From Thermothielavioides terrestris NRRL 8126 (Eukaryota > Ascomycota > Sordariomycetes > Sordariales > Chaetomiaceae): DNA of 64,000 bases. Numbering within the stretch: the stretch's first letter is position 1; each line of letters starts with the position of its first letter. The notes beneath the pieces were generated by a model. That model was given only the letters and a program-made list of their open reading frames with translations. It was not told the origin of the DNA and did no database searches. The translations under genes and the position numbers were made by a program. Shown here piece by piece: positions 1-9,901 of this stretch. Where the stretch lies: the NCBI RefSeq assembly GCF_000226115.1, contig NC_016458.1:8094001-8158000 (forward strand), in the 5' to 3' direction.

Positions 1-2860
1 TAGTAGGCCTATAGCTAGCCTACTATAGTGCTGCCAATGCTTTCTTTTCTATAGTTATAGGCTCTTATAGCCCCTATACCCTTTAGAGCCCCCTCTAGCC
101 TCTAAGCTTTCTAACCCTCTTATAGAGCTTAAGGCAAGCCCTATTTATTATATCGATAGGCCTTTAGCCCCCTAGGAGGACTAGTCGTCGAATCCGCCTT
201 TCGAAGTCTACTAGCCTTTTATTAAGGTATAGGTCTAGAGGGGGGACCTAGGCCTCGGTCTCGAAGGTATAGGTAGGCGTAGCCTAATAGGCCCTAGTGA
301 CTACCTAGAGGCTATAGTTCTAGGCCTTGGCTAGGCCTTTAGCAACGCCCTAGGGCTAGCCTTAGGGGGGGGTAGGAGTGTAGGCAATAGAGGTACTGTA
401 GGCTATAGCACTGCGTATACATTTAGTATAGATTTCCCTAGCCTAGGCTAGGCTAAGGCCCTAAGTCTTTGCAGTTATCCTAGTTAGAGCGTACTCCTAG
501 GTCTATAGCTTGCCCTCTATAGCTATCCTATAGGCTCCCTACTATAGCCTCTAGTCTAGCTAAGCTCCTAGGAACCTAGCCGACTAGGTAGGCTATATAG
601 GCCTAGTTCCTCCCCCCTATAGCAGAGCTAAGTACACTAGGATAGCCTATTGCCGCTAGCCTTTGTTGAAGTGCACTAGTTCGCTTTTTTCAGCTACGAA
701 GGCTATACCCTAGGTTTTAGCCTACTATAGGCATATATCCTAGGCTTTTTCCAACTGCTAAACATTGGCTTCTAGGGTTCTACCAAAGGCTAGTAGGTTA
801 GTATCGTTGGCAAACCCTACTAGGCCTAGGTGTAGGTACCTCTCTTTTAGTACCCTCTATAGGGTGCTAATATAGAGCAGGAACAGCACTAGGGATAGAG
901 GAGAGCCTTAGGGGACCCCTGCTACCACTAGGATAGGCTCTATAGCCCTCCTATTAAAACAGAGGATAGCCGATTAGTCGGCTAGCCAAGCCTTAGCCTA
1001 TAAAACTAGCCACCTTGGGTAGCTAAGGTCTTGAAGGGTAGCTAGGAGCCTAGGATAGTTGACCGTATTGAAGGCCCTAGAGATATTAAGCTATAGGAGC
1101 AAGGCCGTTGCCCATTGCCTCTAGGCCTCTTAGACCTAGGCTACCACTAGCTATATTACTAGCTCTATAGACCTATAGGATCTGTTGCCCATTTGTTCTT
1201 TAGGGAGCAGGCCGTTGGCTTTGGCAGCCTCTACAACCCTCTTCGCTACTACTGCCTCTATAACCTTGCCAATAGTAGGCAATAGAGCGATAGGCCTATA
1301 GCTAGTAAAGGTCTAGTATACCGCTAGAGGCTTACCAAGCTTCTATAGTACTATTGTTTTAGCTACTTTGAAACGTAGAGGGAACCGCCCCACCTATAGG
1401 CACCTAGTGGCTAATACGGCTAAGATCTAGGCCAGTGGTTGGCTATAGGCCTTAAATAGGCCAGTAGGTAGGAGGTCTTCTCCTAGGGCCTTCTATAGGG
1501 CAGCGCCCTATAGGGCTTAGCTAATGTCTTTGGGTATTACCCTCTATTTAATAGCGAGCTAGCTAGGCTAGTCCTAGGCAAGGCTAGGGTCTTAGATATT
1601 AGAGAGGTCGATAGGTAGGTTTAGGAAAAACTGGTCTACAAGGGCCTAGGCCTTAGCCTCGAAGGTAGTTAGGCTAGGGGCCCCCTAGGCTACTTGGAGG
1701 GCTAGGAGCTTAGGGGGGTCGACTAGGGTATAGCTCTTAAGCTAGGCCTACTTCTCTAGCCTCTATAGCAGAGCCTAGTTGTCGCTAGCCTCCTAGAGGG
1801 TAGCCCTCTAGTTGGCTGTTTTAGAGACCTTAATAGCCCTCGACAATGCTTTAGTAGCCCTGTTGTAGCTTGTCTAGTGCTCGGGGGTAGGGATTGCCTT
1901 ATAGGCCCTCTTAGCCTACCTAGCCTATTTTCAAAGATCTTAGATCTCTAGAGACTACTATAGGGCTTAGAAGCCTTAATAGGGCCGTTTCTAGGGGGTA
2001 GTACAGCTTATAATAGCCTATAGCTCAGCTATTAACTTGTCGAAGGCCTCCTATAGGCCCTAGGCTATTGTAGCTTGCCTAGCAAGCTCACCTAGGGCAA
2101 GCCCCATTGTAATAGGCAGGGTCTTCGCTTTGGCTTCGACCTTGTTCTTCCGCATTATACCCTAGGCCTACCCTATTAGATAGCTGTCCTAGCACCCCCT
2201 AGGCCTAGATACTAAGGCTTCGAGGGCCTAGGGGTAGTGGTTAGACCGCCCCCTAGTGTCTAAGCCGTAGTAGGTGCCTTATAGGCCTATAGAGGCCTAA
2301 ATGTGGTCAATGGTCGATAGCCGAGCTAGCTAACGGCCTTAGGGGGCCTAAGTTATAGCCCTATAGGGTGTACAAAGTTCAAGATCCTACTAGATAGCTA
2401 GATCAAGCAGCTTATCGGCCCTTCGATCTAGCTAGCTATACTAGTCCCAACAGGGGTAGTAGAGGTTAAGGTCCTCCGCTAGGACTATAGGCACTATAGG
2501 GGCAGGTAGCTATAGGAGCCTGCTTAGTCCCTCCTTAGAGTCTAGAGGGTTGTAAGCCGACTAGACTTTAAGGCCCTGTTCTAGCTAGACCTAGCACCAA
2601 AGGTCCTCTATACTATAGTCCTATTAGCTAACCCTATAGCGCTTAGTAATATATAGGGCTACCTAGGCCTTAGGCTTATAGACCAAGTGGTATCAAGAGC
2701 TTCGAGGGTAGTAGATCGACTTAGTAAACGGGTTGACCTACAGTTCTTAGATAGCTAGGATATCGAAATTGGACTCCTCGAGCAGGGCCTCAATAGCCTC
2801 TTTACTACCCTAGGTGTTCTATAATAGGATCTATATAGTTATAGCGCCATTGGGTAGTCG
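1..2860 (-). pseudogene. LINE A ORF2 (APE endonuclease + reverse transcriptase), partial
   Basis: By alignment with the complete copies, the apurinic-type endonuclease with its GDFN motif lies near 2500 and the RT core with the F-A-D-D region near 790-830 (minus strand). The C-terminal part, including the Cys/His motif, is beyond the window edge. ORF2 would nick the target and prime reverse transcription from it. The copy is inactivated by dense in-frame TAG codons. Confidence 0.8.
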
Positions 2861-2949
2861 AGAGTAGTTGGCTAGGTTAGGCTCTAGGCCTCTAGTTGGC
2901 TAGGTAGTTGGCTAGGTAGCTAGCTAGGTTAGTTAGCCTAAAAAGCGAA

Positions 2950-4455
2950 GCCCTAGGTAGGAATCGAACTTATAAAGTTGTAGTCGAGCTAGCGCTATAT
3001 TGGATCCTAAGCTACCTCCTAGGTTGCAACTGCTATACCGCTAGGCCTACTATAGGGCCGTTTTAACGGCTAGGCTGAGCTAGGGCTATTAGGTTCAACT
3101 AGGTCGAGGGCAAAGATCCGACTATTGTCTTAAGACTAGTGACTAGGCCTAGTGGCTAGGGCCTAGGCAAAGGTCTAGGGTCGGTAGGCATAGGCCTCCT
3201 AGGCCTTAGCCTTGACCTAGACCTAGGCTAGGCAGCCCCTATTCTAGGCCAAGTACTTTCCTCTACAGGCTAGGCAGTAGGGTGGCCAAAGGCCTTTGCG
3301 AATAGGGCAGTCCATCTTAGCCTACCTACCTTCCTAGCTATAGGCCTTGATACCGTAGCTAGGGCATAGGGCTTCCTTATAGTAGTAGCGTTGGATATAC
3401 CCCTACTTCTAACACTTGAAGCACTAGGTAGGGTTCAAGGTTAGCTAGTATAGCTCGTAGTCGAATAGTTGGGCCCTCTAGAGCAGGCCTTCTTCGTAGG
3501 CCTTTATAGCCTCGGATTAGTCGGCTAAGGCAATAAGGATTGTAGCCCTAGTATAGCCCTTGGCCACTAGAAGCCTAAATTTGACCTTGTTAATACTCTA
3601 GAGGCTAATCTCCTATTGGAAAGTAGCCTCTGAGACCCTTTCTAGGTCCTTGCGGTATACCCCTTTGACTAGGATTGCGAAGGTCCTTGTAGCCTCTCGA
3701 GCCTATAGGCCAAAGGCCTTTGGGACCCACTTTTCCCAATTGGCTAAGTACTATTCCTTAGTAGCTAAGTCCTTAAAGGTTAGAATAATATCTCTACTAA
3801 GGAGCTTCTAGGCTGCTATAGCCCTATTAGGCCTTTCTAAGGCTTGGTTAACAGCTTAGATCACCTAGGCTAGGGTCCTCTTAGCTAGTTTAGCTAGTAT
3901 ACTGGCCCTATATATTGTAAGCTCTCTAGCAGCCCTAGGTGGTACTACCTTCTAGGGGGCAACAGGGTCCCCTAGAGGGGCCTCTACGGCTATATTGGCC
4001 TAGGTTTAGGCCTATGCCTTCCGTTAGTTGGTTTCTATAATAGCCTTTTTAACTTCTTTAGCTATAAGCTTTTATAGGCCTTGTTTAAGCAGGTTCACAG
4101 GCCCTAAGGCGGGGCCCTTGGCCTAACTGCTAGCCCGGTAGGCCTCTTTTAGCTTGCCTATAATGCCCTAGGCCTAGGCCTTTATATCGGCTAGCACTAG
4201 GGCTAGTAGGCTACTCTAGAAGCCTTGAATTTCCTTATAGGCCTAGTGGGCCTTTAGCTAGGCCTACGTAGTTAGGGGGGGGCCAGTTTAGGCCGGCCTT
4301 CCTTCTTTAGGCGCTATAGGGGCGGGGTTGTTGGCGCCTATCGCCTAGCGGCTACGGTCGACGTTGCTAGCCGTCGGCAGGTGTTGGGGCCTAGGCTAGC
4401 CTAGTAGGGCGGGTAGGTTACGTAAGGGCAAAAAGTCTAACCGCTAGTCGGCCAT
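2950..4455 (-). pseudogene. LINE A ORF1 (gag-like, CCHC zinc knuckles)
   Basis: The start is the ATG at 4455-4453, which is kept at the matching place in LINEs G and I. The protein is Ala/Lys/Glu-rich with a C-terminal pair of CCHC zinc knuckles (the first around 3400), as expected of the RNA-binding ORF1 protein of Tad1-like LINEs, which forms the RNP with the element RNA. The frame is broken by many TAG codons. The end is approximate: the frame runs into a low-complexity Pro/Ser/Gln stretch near 2900 and may overlap the start of ORF2. Confidence 0.7.
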
Positions 4456-4619
4456 TGCTAGATTGCCCTGTTTTCCACCACCTCCCACACTCGCGCAATG
4501 GACTGCGCGCAGTGGTGGCCGGTATGGCTGGATAGGGCTTGGCGAGAGCTTTCGAACGGTGGTAGTTTTAAAGTGTCGGCGTTGCGGCAAAGATGCAAGC
4601 AAGTAGAAAGAAGAGAAAA

Positions 4620-5207
4620 GTCTTGACGCTTTATTTAGTTTATTAAATACTCTACTTAGCTTAGTTTTCCTATATATAGATTTGTTACTAGCCTTGACTT
4701 ATAATAGTTAGGAAGAGCTATTTTATTGCTATAAAGGCATAGGGCTCTGTGCCTCGAAGGTAAAAATTTTCATTTACTAGCCACTACTAGATAATAGTAC
4801 TGTTCATTGGCTATAGTCGCTATACTATTATTTTTATTTACTTTCTAAACAGCTTAACGTAAGCTATTACGATTTTCTTTTCCTTTATATATCGCCTCTA
4901 TTATACCTATCTCCTACAACGCTTCTATATCGCAATCTATTATATTCGTTATACGATTAATCTTTAAATCTCTTCTATACTAAATTATATATATTTATAT
5001 AAGTAGCTATCTATTAGCGTATACTTATATTGTAGTTGTAACCTAAGACAATTCGCTATATGCTCTTATAATACCTATAGTAATAGCGAGACTAACTAAA
5101 TAGTCGATTCGTCTAACTCGTTGACGTTATTAAGCAATAAGGTACTCGAAGTCGACTACGTCGACATTACAGAAGGAGATGTACAACTAGCTTTCATTAT
5201 ATATAAG
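4620..5207 (+). other. Gypsy C spacer between integrase and ORF3
   Basis: AT-rich stretch matching 41138-41720 in the other copy (inverted). I see no extended reading frame here in either copy. It could carry the promoter or splice signals that express ORF3, but no specific motif is convincing. Confidence 0.5.
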
Positions 5208-7199
5208 ATGCCTCCTTATAGAAGAAGAGCGACTACTAGAAATTGCGCTACCGATACTAAGAAGAGAGAAAGCTCTTGCCTTACTATAAAGTAAGTAGAA
5301 GGTATAAAGAAGGTCACTATTATACCTAACGTTTCCCTATATATTGTAGATAAGTATATAGCCTAGTAAGCTACAACTAAGTACGTTGCCGCTAGAGCTA
5401 TCTACAACAACGAAATGACGGCTACTAAGAAAGCTAATATAGCTAGAGCAATCTAGAATAGTTTAGAAACTATATACAAAGAGTTGTTATAGAAAATCTT
5501 AAATTCCATTATAATTACCAATAGCAAGTACAAAGTTGCTAAGGACAATAAGGAAGTATTTAATAGCGATATAGCGTAGGAACACTTAGATACTTTGCTA
5601 ACTTATAAATATGTGGAGGGAGAGCAGCCTCTACAATGTACGCTTAGAATCTAGTACCCTAATACCGATAGCGCTATAGCTGCCTATACGTAGTATAAAG
5701 GGCCTCGATAGGCTATATATATAGTATTCGACGACGAAGTTATTGTAAGCAATGACGATTAAGATACTTTAGACGACGATGGTGCTAAGTATATAAGCGA
5801 CAAGGAAGACGTAGCCACTGAACTATATTGTATTCCAGAGCTGTAGGAAACTCGTATATCCTATAGATACTCTCGTTGCCCTATAAAAGCTGTAAATAAG
5901 TATATTGCTACTATAAGCGAAGCTCTTGCTTATATATATATAGATTTTAGCTACAACGAAGAGTATATAGCTAAACTTGTAATACAGTTTACTAGATTCT
6001 ATTACGTAGTCTCAAAGAAAGATTTTAGTAGTAAGCCCACTAGCTTCGTTTACAACTTATATGTCTATAGAATTAAAGGGACAATTAAGAAAGCCCTTAA
6101 GGAGTTTTAGGAGACCAGTATAGTGACTATAAGCCGGATACTGACTATAATTGAGATTCTTGCTTTACAATATATGTTATCTAAGGGAGAAGGTAACTTG
6201 TCTATTAACGCGATATTGGCGGAACTTAGTCTTATATACTATAACAACGCTAAGGCTATAGACGTAGCAAGTGGTACTAGTTATATAGTTATTGTAAACG
6301 ACACTACTATTAAGTCTCTCTAAACGGATATAAAGAGCGTCTAAGCGCTTACTAAAGACCTATTGTTATTTGTATAAAATTACTAAGCTTATGTCAAGGA
6401 GGTCGAGAAGACTACTATAGAATCCGCGAGGCGTATTGGCGCTATAGACGCGAATAGGAGAGCTAGTTGCGTAGAGCTAGATAGCCTTGCCTTCTAAGGC
6501 GACCTAGATAATATATATTATCACTAGACTAAGAAGGTTAGCAATATATAGCTAGCCTACAACAAGACTATAACGGAACTCTATTGTAAGGATAATACAC
6601 TTAGAAAGGAGATCAATACTGTTATCTAAGTTATTATAAACGTATACGACGTTGTTTATATAGGACTAATATAGTGTATATAGGACACTAAGCGCTATTT
6701 ATCAGTTATCGAATCCTATACTATTATAACTGATATAACTGCTATTAAAATAGGAATTATAAAATAGGCTACTATAGCTATCTAAACCGTTAGACACTAA
6801 GAAGTAGCGCCTAAGGTCAGCTATATTATAACTATAACGACGATATACTCTACTAAGGCTATATAGCCGCCTATATAGAAGATACTCGTTAAGGTACCCA
6901 TTGCTAAAGCTACGCTATTAGTTGTATCGACGACGCTAGCTAAGATACTACAAAGCTAGTGCAATAAGAGCACCTATTCAACGTTGGGAGCTAAGACTAC
7001 TAAAGTTACTACTATAAAGCGCTAGCGTAAAGTGACTATAGACGATAAGATATAGGAGACGTCAACGTGTCTGCTAAAGAGACCTAAGAAAGCGCCTATA
7101 TTTACTAAGTGTAAAACGGCATCGAAGACATCTAAGATAGACAAGGATGACCTTTATATAAGTGATAGTATAGTCGACCTCGACAAATGGAACAAGTAA
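5208..7199 (+). pseudogene. Gypsy C ORF3, unknown protein of 664 codons (copy 2)
   Basis: One frame runs from the ATG at 5208-5210 to the TAA at 7197-7199 (1992 nt), broken only by TAG/TAA codons that fit RIP of Gln or Trp codons. It lies in the env position, after pol and before the 3' LTR. The N terminus is basic (MPPYRRRATTR), an acidic Asp/Glu stretch follows at about residues 175-210, the middle is helical and rich in Ile/Tyr/Lys, and the C terminus is Lys/Thr-rich. I see no signal peptide, membrane segment or known catalytic motif, so it does not look like an envelope protein. The longest uninterrupted piece is 6123-6323. The other copy (38641-41137) has the same length once its inserted LTR is removed. 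I do not recognise the family. Confidence 0.75.
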
Positions 7200-7372
7200 A
7201 TAGATATATTATAACGGAGAACTTTACTATAGACTAAGATAATAGAAGTAGAAATCCTATATAGAGTATAATATAGATTAGTCTTCTTTCCTTGTTATAC
7301 GCTCCTTTATCCTATATTAAGTTCTATAATAATAGCGAAGACACTATCTTTTTCTTCTTGTCCCTAGGCACT
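7200..7372 (+). other. Gypsy C 3' untranslated region
   Basis: Sequence between the ORF3 stop and the 3' LTR. The last 40 bases are pyrimidine-rich on the sense strand, where a polypurine tract would be expected. Confidence 0.5.
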
Positions 7373-7620
7373 TATTATATATAACTGTAGCAAGGGCACC
7401 TATAACTATACTGCGGTTAGGGGTGACGAGTGTTCCCTTTAAAAAGGGAACCTCGTCTATAACCCTTTTGTAGAGACTAGACTATATTAATATACTTTTG
7501 TGACATATACTAGTGTTTAGGAGTGCCGCCTTATCAGTTGATAAGACTGAGAGGCATTGATCTTTCTTACCCTTATACGTTTATCGCTAGATAGTTACCT
7601 AGGACTATCTGTGTATAACA
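7373..7620 (+). repeat. Gypsy C 3' LTR (248 bp)
   Basis: Matches the LTRs at 38220-38467 and 58061-58308 in reverse orientation, all 248 bp. It starts with TATTATATATAACTG (a mutated TGTTATACACAACTG) and ends in GTGTATAACA. It contains the perfect palindrome GTTCCCTTTAAAAAGGGAAC found in every LTR of the family. Confidence 0.92.
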
Positions 7621-8345
7621 GAGCTGGCTACAAGCCTACTGGGCAGGCGCTTAGAAGGCTTAGGAGGAGCGGTGGAAGCAAAGGGTTCAGATGCAAGGTA
7701 GGAAGCCTAGGAGGCTAGCCGACTAGGACCCCCCTAATTACCTCTTTACTAACAGGGCCTTAGCTTGGCATCAAGGCCTAACCAAGGCCTAGAGCTCTCT
7801 GCTAACCTAGGCTAGGGTAGGGGCTATAGGCTTTTGGGGCTTCCTTTTTAAGGCCCAGGTCCTAGACGTCAATACCCCCCTCTGTGCCTACGGTGAAGGT
7901 GTGGAAACGGTAGAGCACTTGGTAGTCTGGTGTAGGCACCCCCCGAGGCCTAGACCCTAGGCACCCTAGGCTATACGGACCCGCCTAGACCTCTACTATG
8001 TACTACGTGGTGGAGGTGCCCAGGCCCATAGGCTTGCAAGGGGGGTGGTTAACTGGCTTCTACAGTTAGGCCGGCTTCTAGAGTATAGGCTAGCTGTAAG
8101 GCTAGACCTTGCCTAGGAGCCTAGTTTAGGCTAGCCCTAGGCTACTAGGCCCACTTAGCCTAGCTACTCCTTTTCCCTTTTCTTCATAGTATTGGGACTC
8201 AGACTCGTTCGTTTTTTTCCTTAATTCTAAAGGTCGGATATAGGGTTTTCATCTGGCCCTCAGGCACGGTTTTCCTATATATAAGCGGTAGAAGGACTAG
8301 CGAGCCCTAGCTAAGGGCATATCGGGGTAGGAAATAATAATAATG
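7621..8345 (+). mobile_element. LINE B, 3' end fragment
   Basis: Matches the last ~730 bp of the LINE family (compare 32160-32897): the C-terminal end of ORF2, including the Cys-His motif region near 7890-7935, the 3' UTR and the (TAA)n tail. The gypsy C copy to the left interrupts it. It is among the less mutated LINE pieces (several CAG and TGG codons remain). Its tail joins copia E at about 8346, so it had inserted into copia E. Confidence 0.88.
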
Positions 8346-8644
8346 ATGCCTTTGTTCGTTATAATATAAGGCTCTTATAGGATAGCCTAGAAACCTAGCT
8401 TCCTTAGGGTAGCTATTAGCTCTCGTTGCTAGAGGAGCGGAGATTTCTATAGGCTATAGAGCGCTTTCTTTAGCTTTAGGATAGTTCCTACTTTACAATA
8501 GCTATATAGTATCTCTATATAAATGTCCTTATCGATCTTTACATTGACGAAGGCATTAACTACATTCAACTGCTTTAGCTCTAGGTCGAACCTCGTTGTA
8601 GTTGCAAATACTATTCTAAAGGACTATATAGCAAGTATAGCTAT
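8346..8644 (-). pseudogene. Copia E reverse transcriptase fragment
   Basis: Minus-strand translation gives a Ty1/copia RVT_2 segment: FDLELKQLDVVNAFVN, then KALYSL..SPLL and a QREL motif. These match the fungal copia signature around the first catalytic Asp and the LYGL motif. The 3' part is lost at the LINE B junction. The 5' side continues at 9902 after a TRIM-like insertion. Confidence 0.85.
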
Positions 8645-8649
8645 ATAGT
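8645..8649. repeat. Target-site duplication ATAGT, left of TRIM
   Basis: ATAGT immediately before the left LTR, repeated at 9897-9901 immediately after the right LTR. An exact 5-bp duplication defines the ends of the insertion in copia E. Confidence 0.9.
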
Positions 8650-8924
8650 TGTTACACAAACAAAGTGGGTTGCTGCCTAGCCTCGTCAGCTAAGGCAGCG
8701 GAGCACTTAAACCAAGCAGGAGTTTTAGAAGAGTGCAAGATCGTCTGTTTTTGCAAGAGTGTAAGATGCGGGCAAGTGCCCTCCTAAATACAGGAGTGTA
8801 GTAGCCTGTGTGTAAGGTGGCCTATGCACTGTTGTAGGGCCTAGTGCTGTTGTGGGGCCCAGTGGGCCTACACTTGCACAGTTGGCCACAGGTGGCCACA
8901 GGTGTCCTACAACTACGTATAACA
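8650..8924 (-). repeat. TRIM left LTR (3' LTR in sense)
   Basis: 275 bp, starting TGTTACACAAACAAAG and ending GTATAACA on the plus strand. It aligns end to end with 9622-9896 without a length change. Confidence 0.9.
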
Positions 8925-9460
8925 ATTGCCTCTCTACAAACAAACAGAAAAGCTATCCTTAGCTTGCAAATCCATTGTATCTTACACCTCAATTATCTAA
9001 TCTATTCAATCTATTTAATCTACCTATTAGGTTCTTTAATTAGGGCGACTAGCCGGTTAGGTTCTTTGATCGGGGTGACTAGCTGGTCGGGGCGATTGAT
9101 TAGAGCGATTGATCGGTCGGAGGTTAGAGCGGTTAGAAGGATGAGAGCTGGGCTAGGGCGACAAGGTCTTAGAAAAAGTAGTCGCGATTAACGGTTGGAA
9201 GATGGGAGCTAGGCTAGGGCGACGAGGTCTTAGAAAGTGGTTGCGATTGACGTGGTCTTTGGGAGCTAAGCTAGGGCGACGAGGTGTTGAAGGTCGTAGC
9301 TTTGCCCGCCTGGATATAGACCTCTAGGATATGGTTAGGTCCAATCTAGGCCTTACTCGGATACTGACCCCTAGGTTATAGTCTTACTTATTTAGATAGC
9401 TACCCTTAGGAGTTTAAGGGCTTTGCAATACTTAGAGACTACCTAAGTAAGTAAAACCAC

Positions 9461-9588
9461 AAGTGCTTTTTAGCAAAGCACTTGGGGCACCTACGCCTAT
9501 ATATAGTTGCCTAAGCTATATAACGCGGTACTGCTTAGGCACGCTGTTGATGAACGCTAGCTCCCTCAAAAGGAGTCTTATAGTTCAT
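9461..9588. ncRNA. Three-hairpin structured segment in TRIM
   Basis: Perfect stems: AAGTGCTTT at 9461-9469 with AAAGCACTT at 9475-9483; TGCCTAAGC at 9508-9516 with GCTTAGGCA at 9533-9541; ATGAAC at 9550-9555 with GTTCAT at 9583-9588, the last enclosing CTCC/GGAG (9561-9564, 9572-9575). Whether this is a transcribed RNA, a packaging or dimerisation signal, or a tRNA remnant beside the primer-binding site cannot be told from sequence alone. Confidence 0.4.
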
Positions 9589-9595
9589 TGTATAG

Positions 9596-9619
9596 GTTCA
9601 AGTCCAGTAGTAGGCACCA
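9596..9619 (-). promoter_or_regulatory. TRIM primer-binding site
   Basis: On the minus strand the LTR end ...TATAACA is followed two bases later by TGGTGCCTACTACTGG and then ACTTGAACC. This is complementary to a tRNA 3' end with CCA and a T-loop (GGTTCAAGTCC). Gypsy C has TGGTGTCTACTAACG in the same place. Confidence 0.65.
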
Positions 9620-9621
9620 CT

Positions 9622-9896
9622 TGTTATACGAACAAAGTGGGTTGCTGCCTAGCCTCGTCAGCCAAGGCAGCGGAGCACTTAAACCAAGCAGGAGTTTTAG
9701 AAGAGTGCAAGATCGTCTGTTTTTGTAAGAGTGTAAGATGCGGGCAAGTGCCCTCCTAAATACAGGAGTGTAGTAGCCTATGCGTAAGGTGGCCTATGCA
9801 CTGTTGTAGGGCCTAGTGCTGTTGTGGGGCCCAGTGGGCCCACACTTGCATAGTTGGCCACAGGTGGCTAGAGGTGTCCTACAACTGTACATAACA
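9622..9896 (-). repeat. TRIM right LTR (5' LTR in sense)
   Basis: 275 bp, TGTTATACGAACAAAG to ACATAACA on the plus strand, followed directly by the ATAGT duplication at 9897-9901. Confidence 0.9.
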
Positions 9897-9901
9897 ATAG
9901 T

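Larger units (their letters stand above)
1..4619 (-). mobile_element. LINE A, Tad1-like non-LTR retrotransposon, 3' end outside window
   Basis: Read on the minus strand, this has the same order as the complete LINE copies elsewhere in the window: 5' UTR (about 4456-4619), ORF1 from an ATG at 4455-4453, then the endonuclease/RT ORF2 running off the left edge. About 700 bp of the 3' end is missing because the window starts. The 5' end is full length; it joins gypsy C-type sequence at about 4620, so this LINE inserted into the gypsy C copy whose 3' end follows. Both ORFs are full of TAG stops in Gln/Trp positions. The other target duplication lies outside the window. Confidence 0.9.
4620..7620 (+). 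mobile_element. Ty3/gypsy family C, second copy: 3' part only
   Basis: Sense-strand 3' end of the element seen in full at 38220-58308 on the opposite strand. It holds the spacer after integrase, the extra ORF3 (5208-7199), a short 3' UTR and the 248-bp 3' LTR (7373-7620). The 5' side is interrupted by LINE A. On the right it abuts LINE B sequence, so this gypsy copy had inserted into LINE B; the expected second target duplication is out of view. Confidence 0.9.
8925..9621 (-). other. TRIM internal region, noncoding
   Basis: 697 bp without a credible gene. It holds GTCG/GATCGG-rich imperfect tandem repeats (about 9030-9290, with a repeated unit around GCTAGGGCGAC at about 9152, 9216 and 9274). 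Three hairpins follow near the right end. The purine-rich GTAGAGAGGCAAT on the minus strand beside 8925 could be the polypurine tract. Confidence 0.7.
8650..9896 (-). mobile_element. TRIM-like miniature LTR retrotransposon, 1247 bp
   Basis: Two 275-bp direct repeats (8650-8924 and 9622-9896) with TG...CA ends flank only 697 bp of internal sequence, and the whole is bounded by ATAGT. The primer-binding site lies next to the right LTR on the minus strand (RC of about 9596-9619), so the sense strand is minus. No gag or pol coding is present; reading frames in it look accidental. It must have depended on another element's proteins. Its LTR tip (CGTATAACA) and primer-binding site start (TGGTG.CTACTA) match gypsy C. 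It is less damaged by RIP than its surroundings. Confidence 0.88.

Noticed and set aside
5208..7199. ORF3 as an envelope gene
   Set aside because: Position fits, but no signal peptide, membrane-spanning segment or Cys pattern of an envelope protein is visible.
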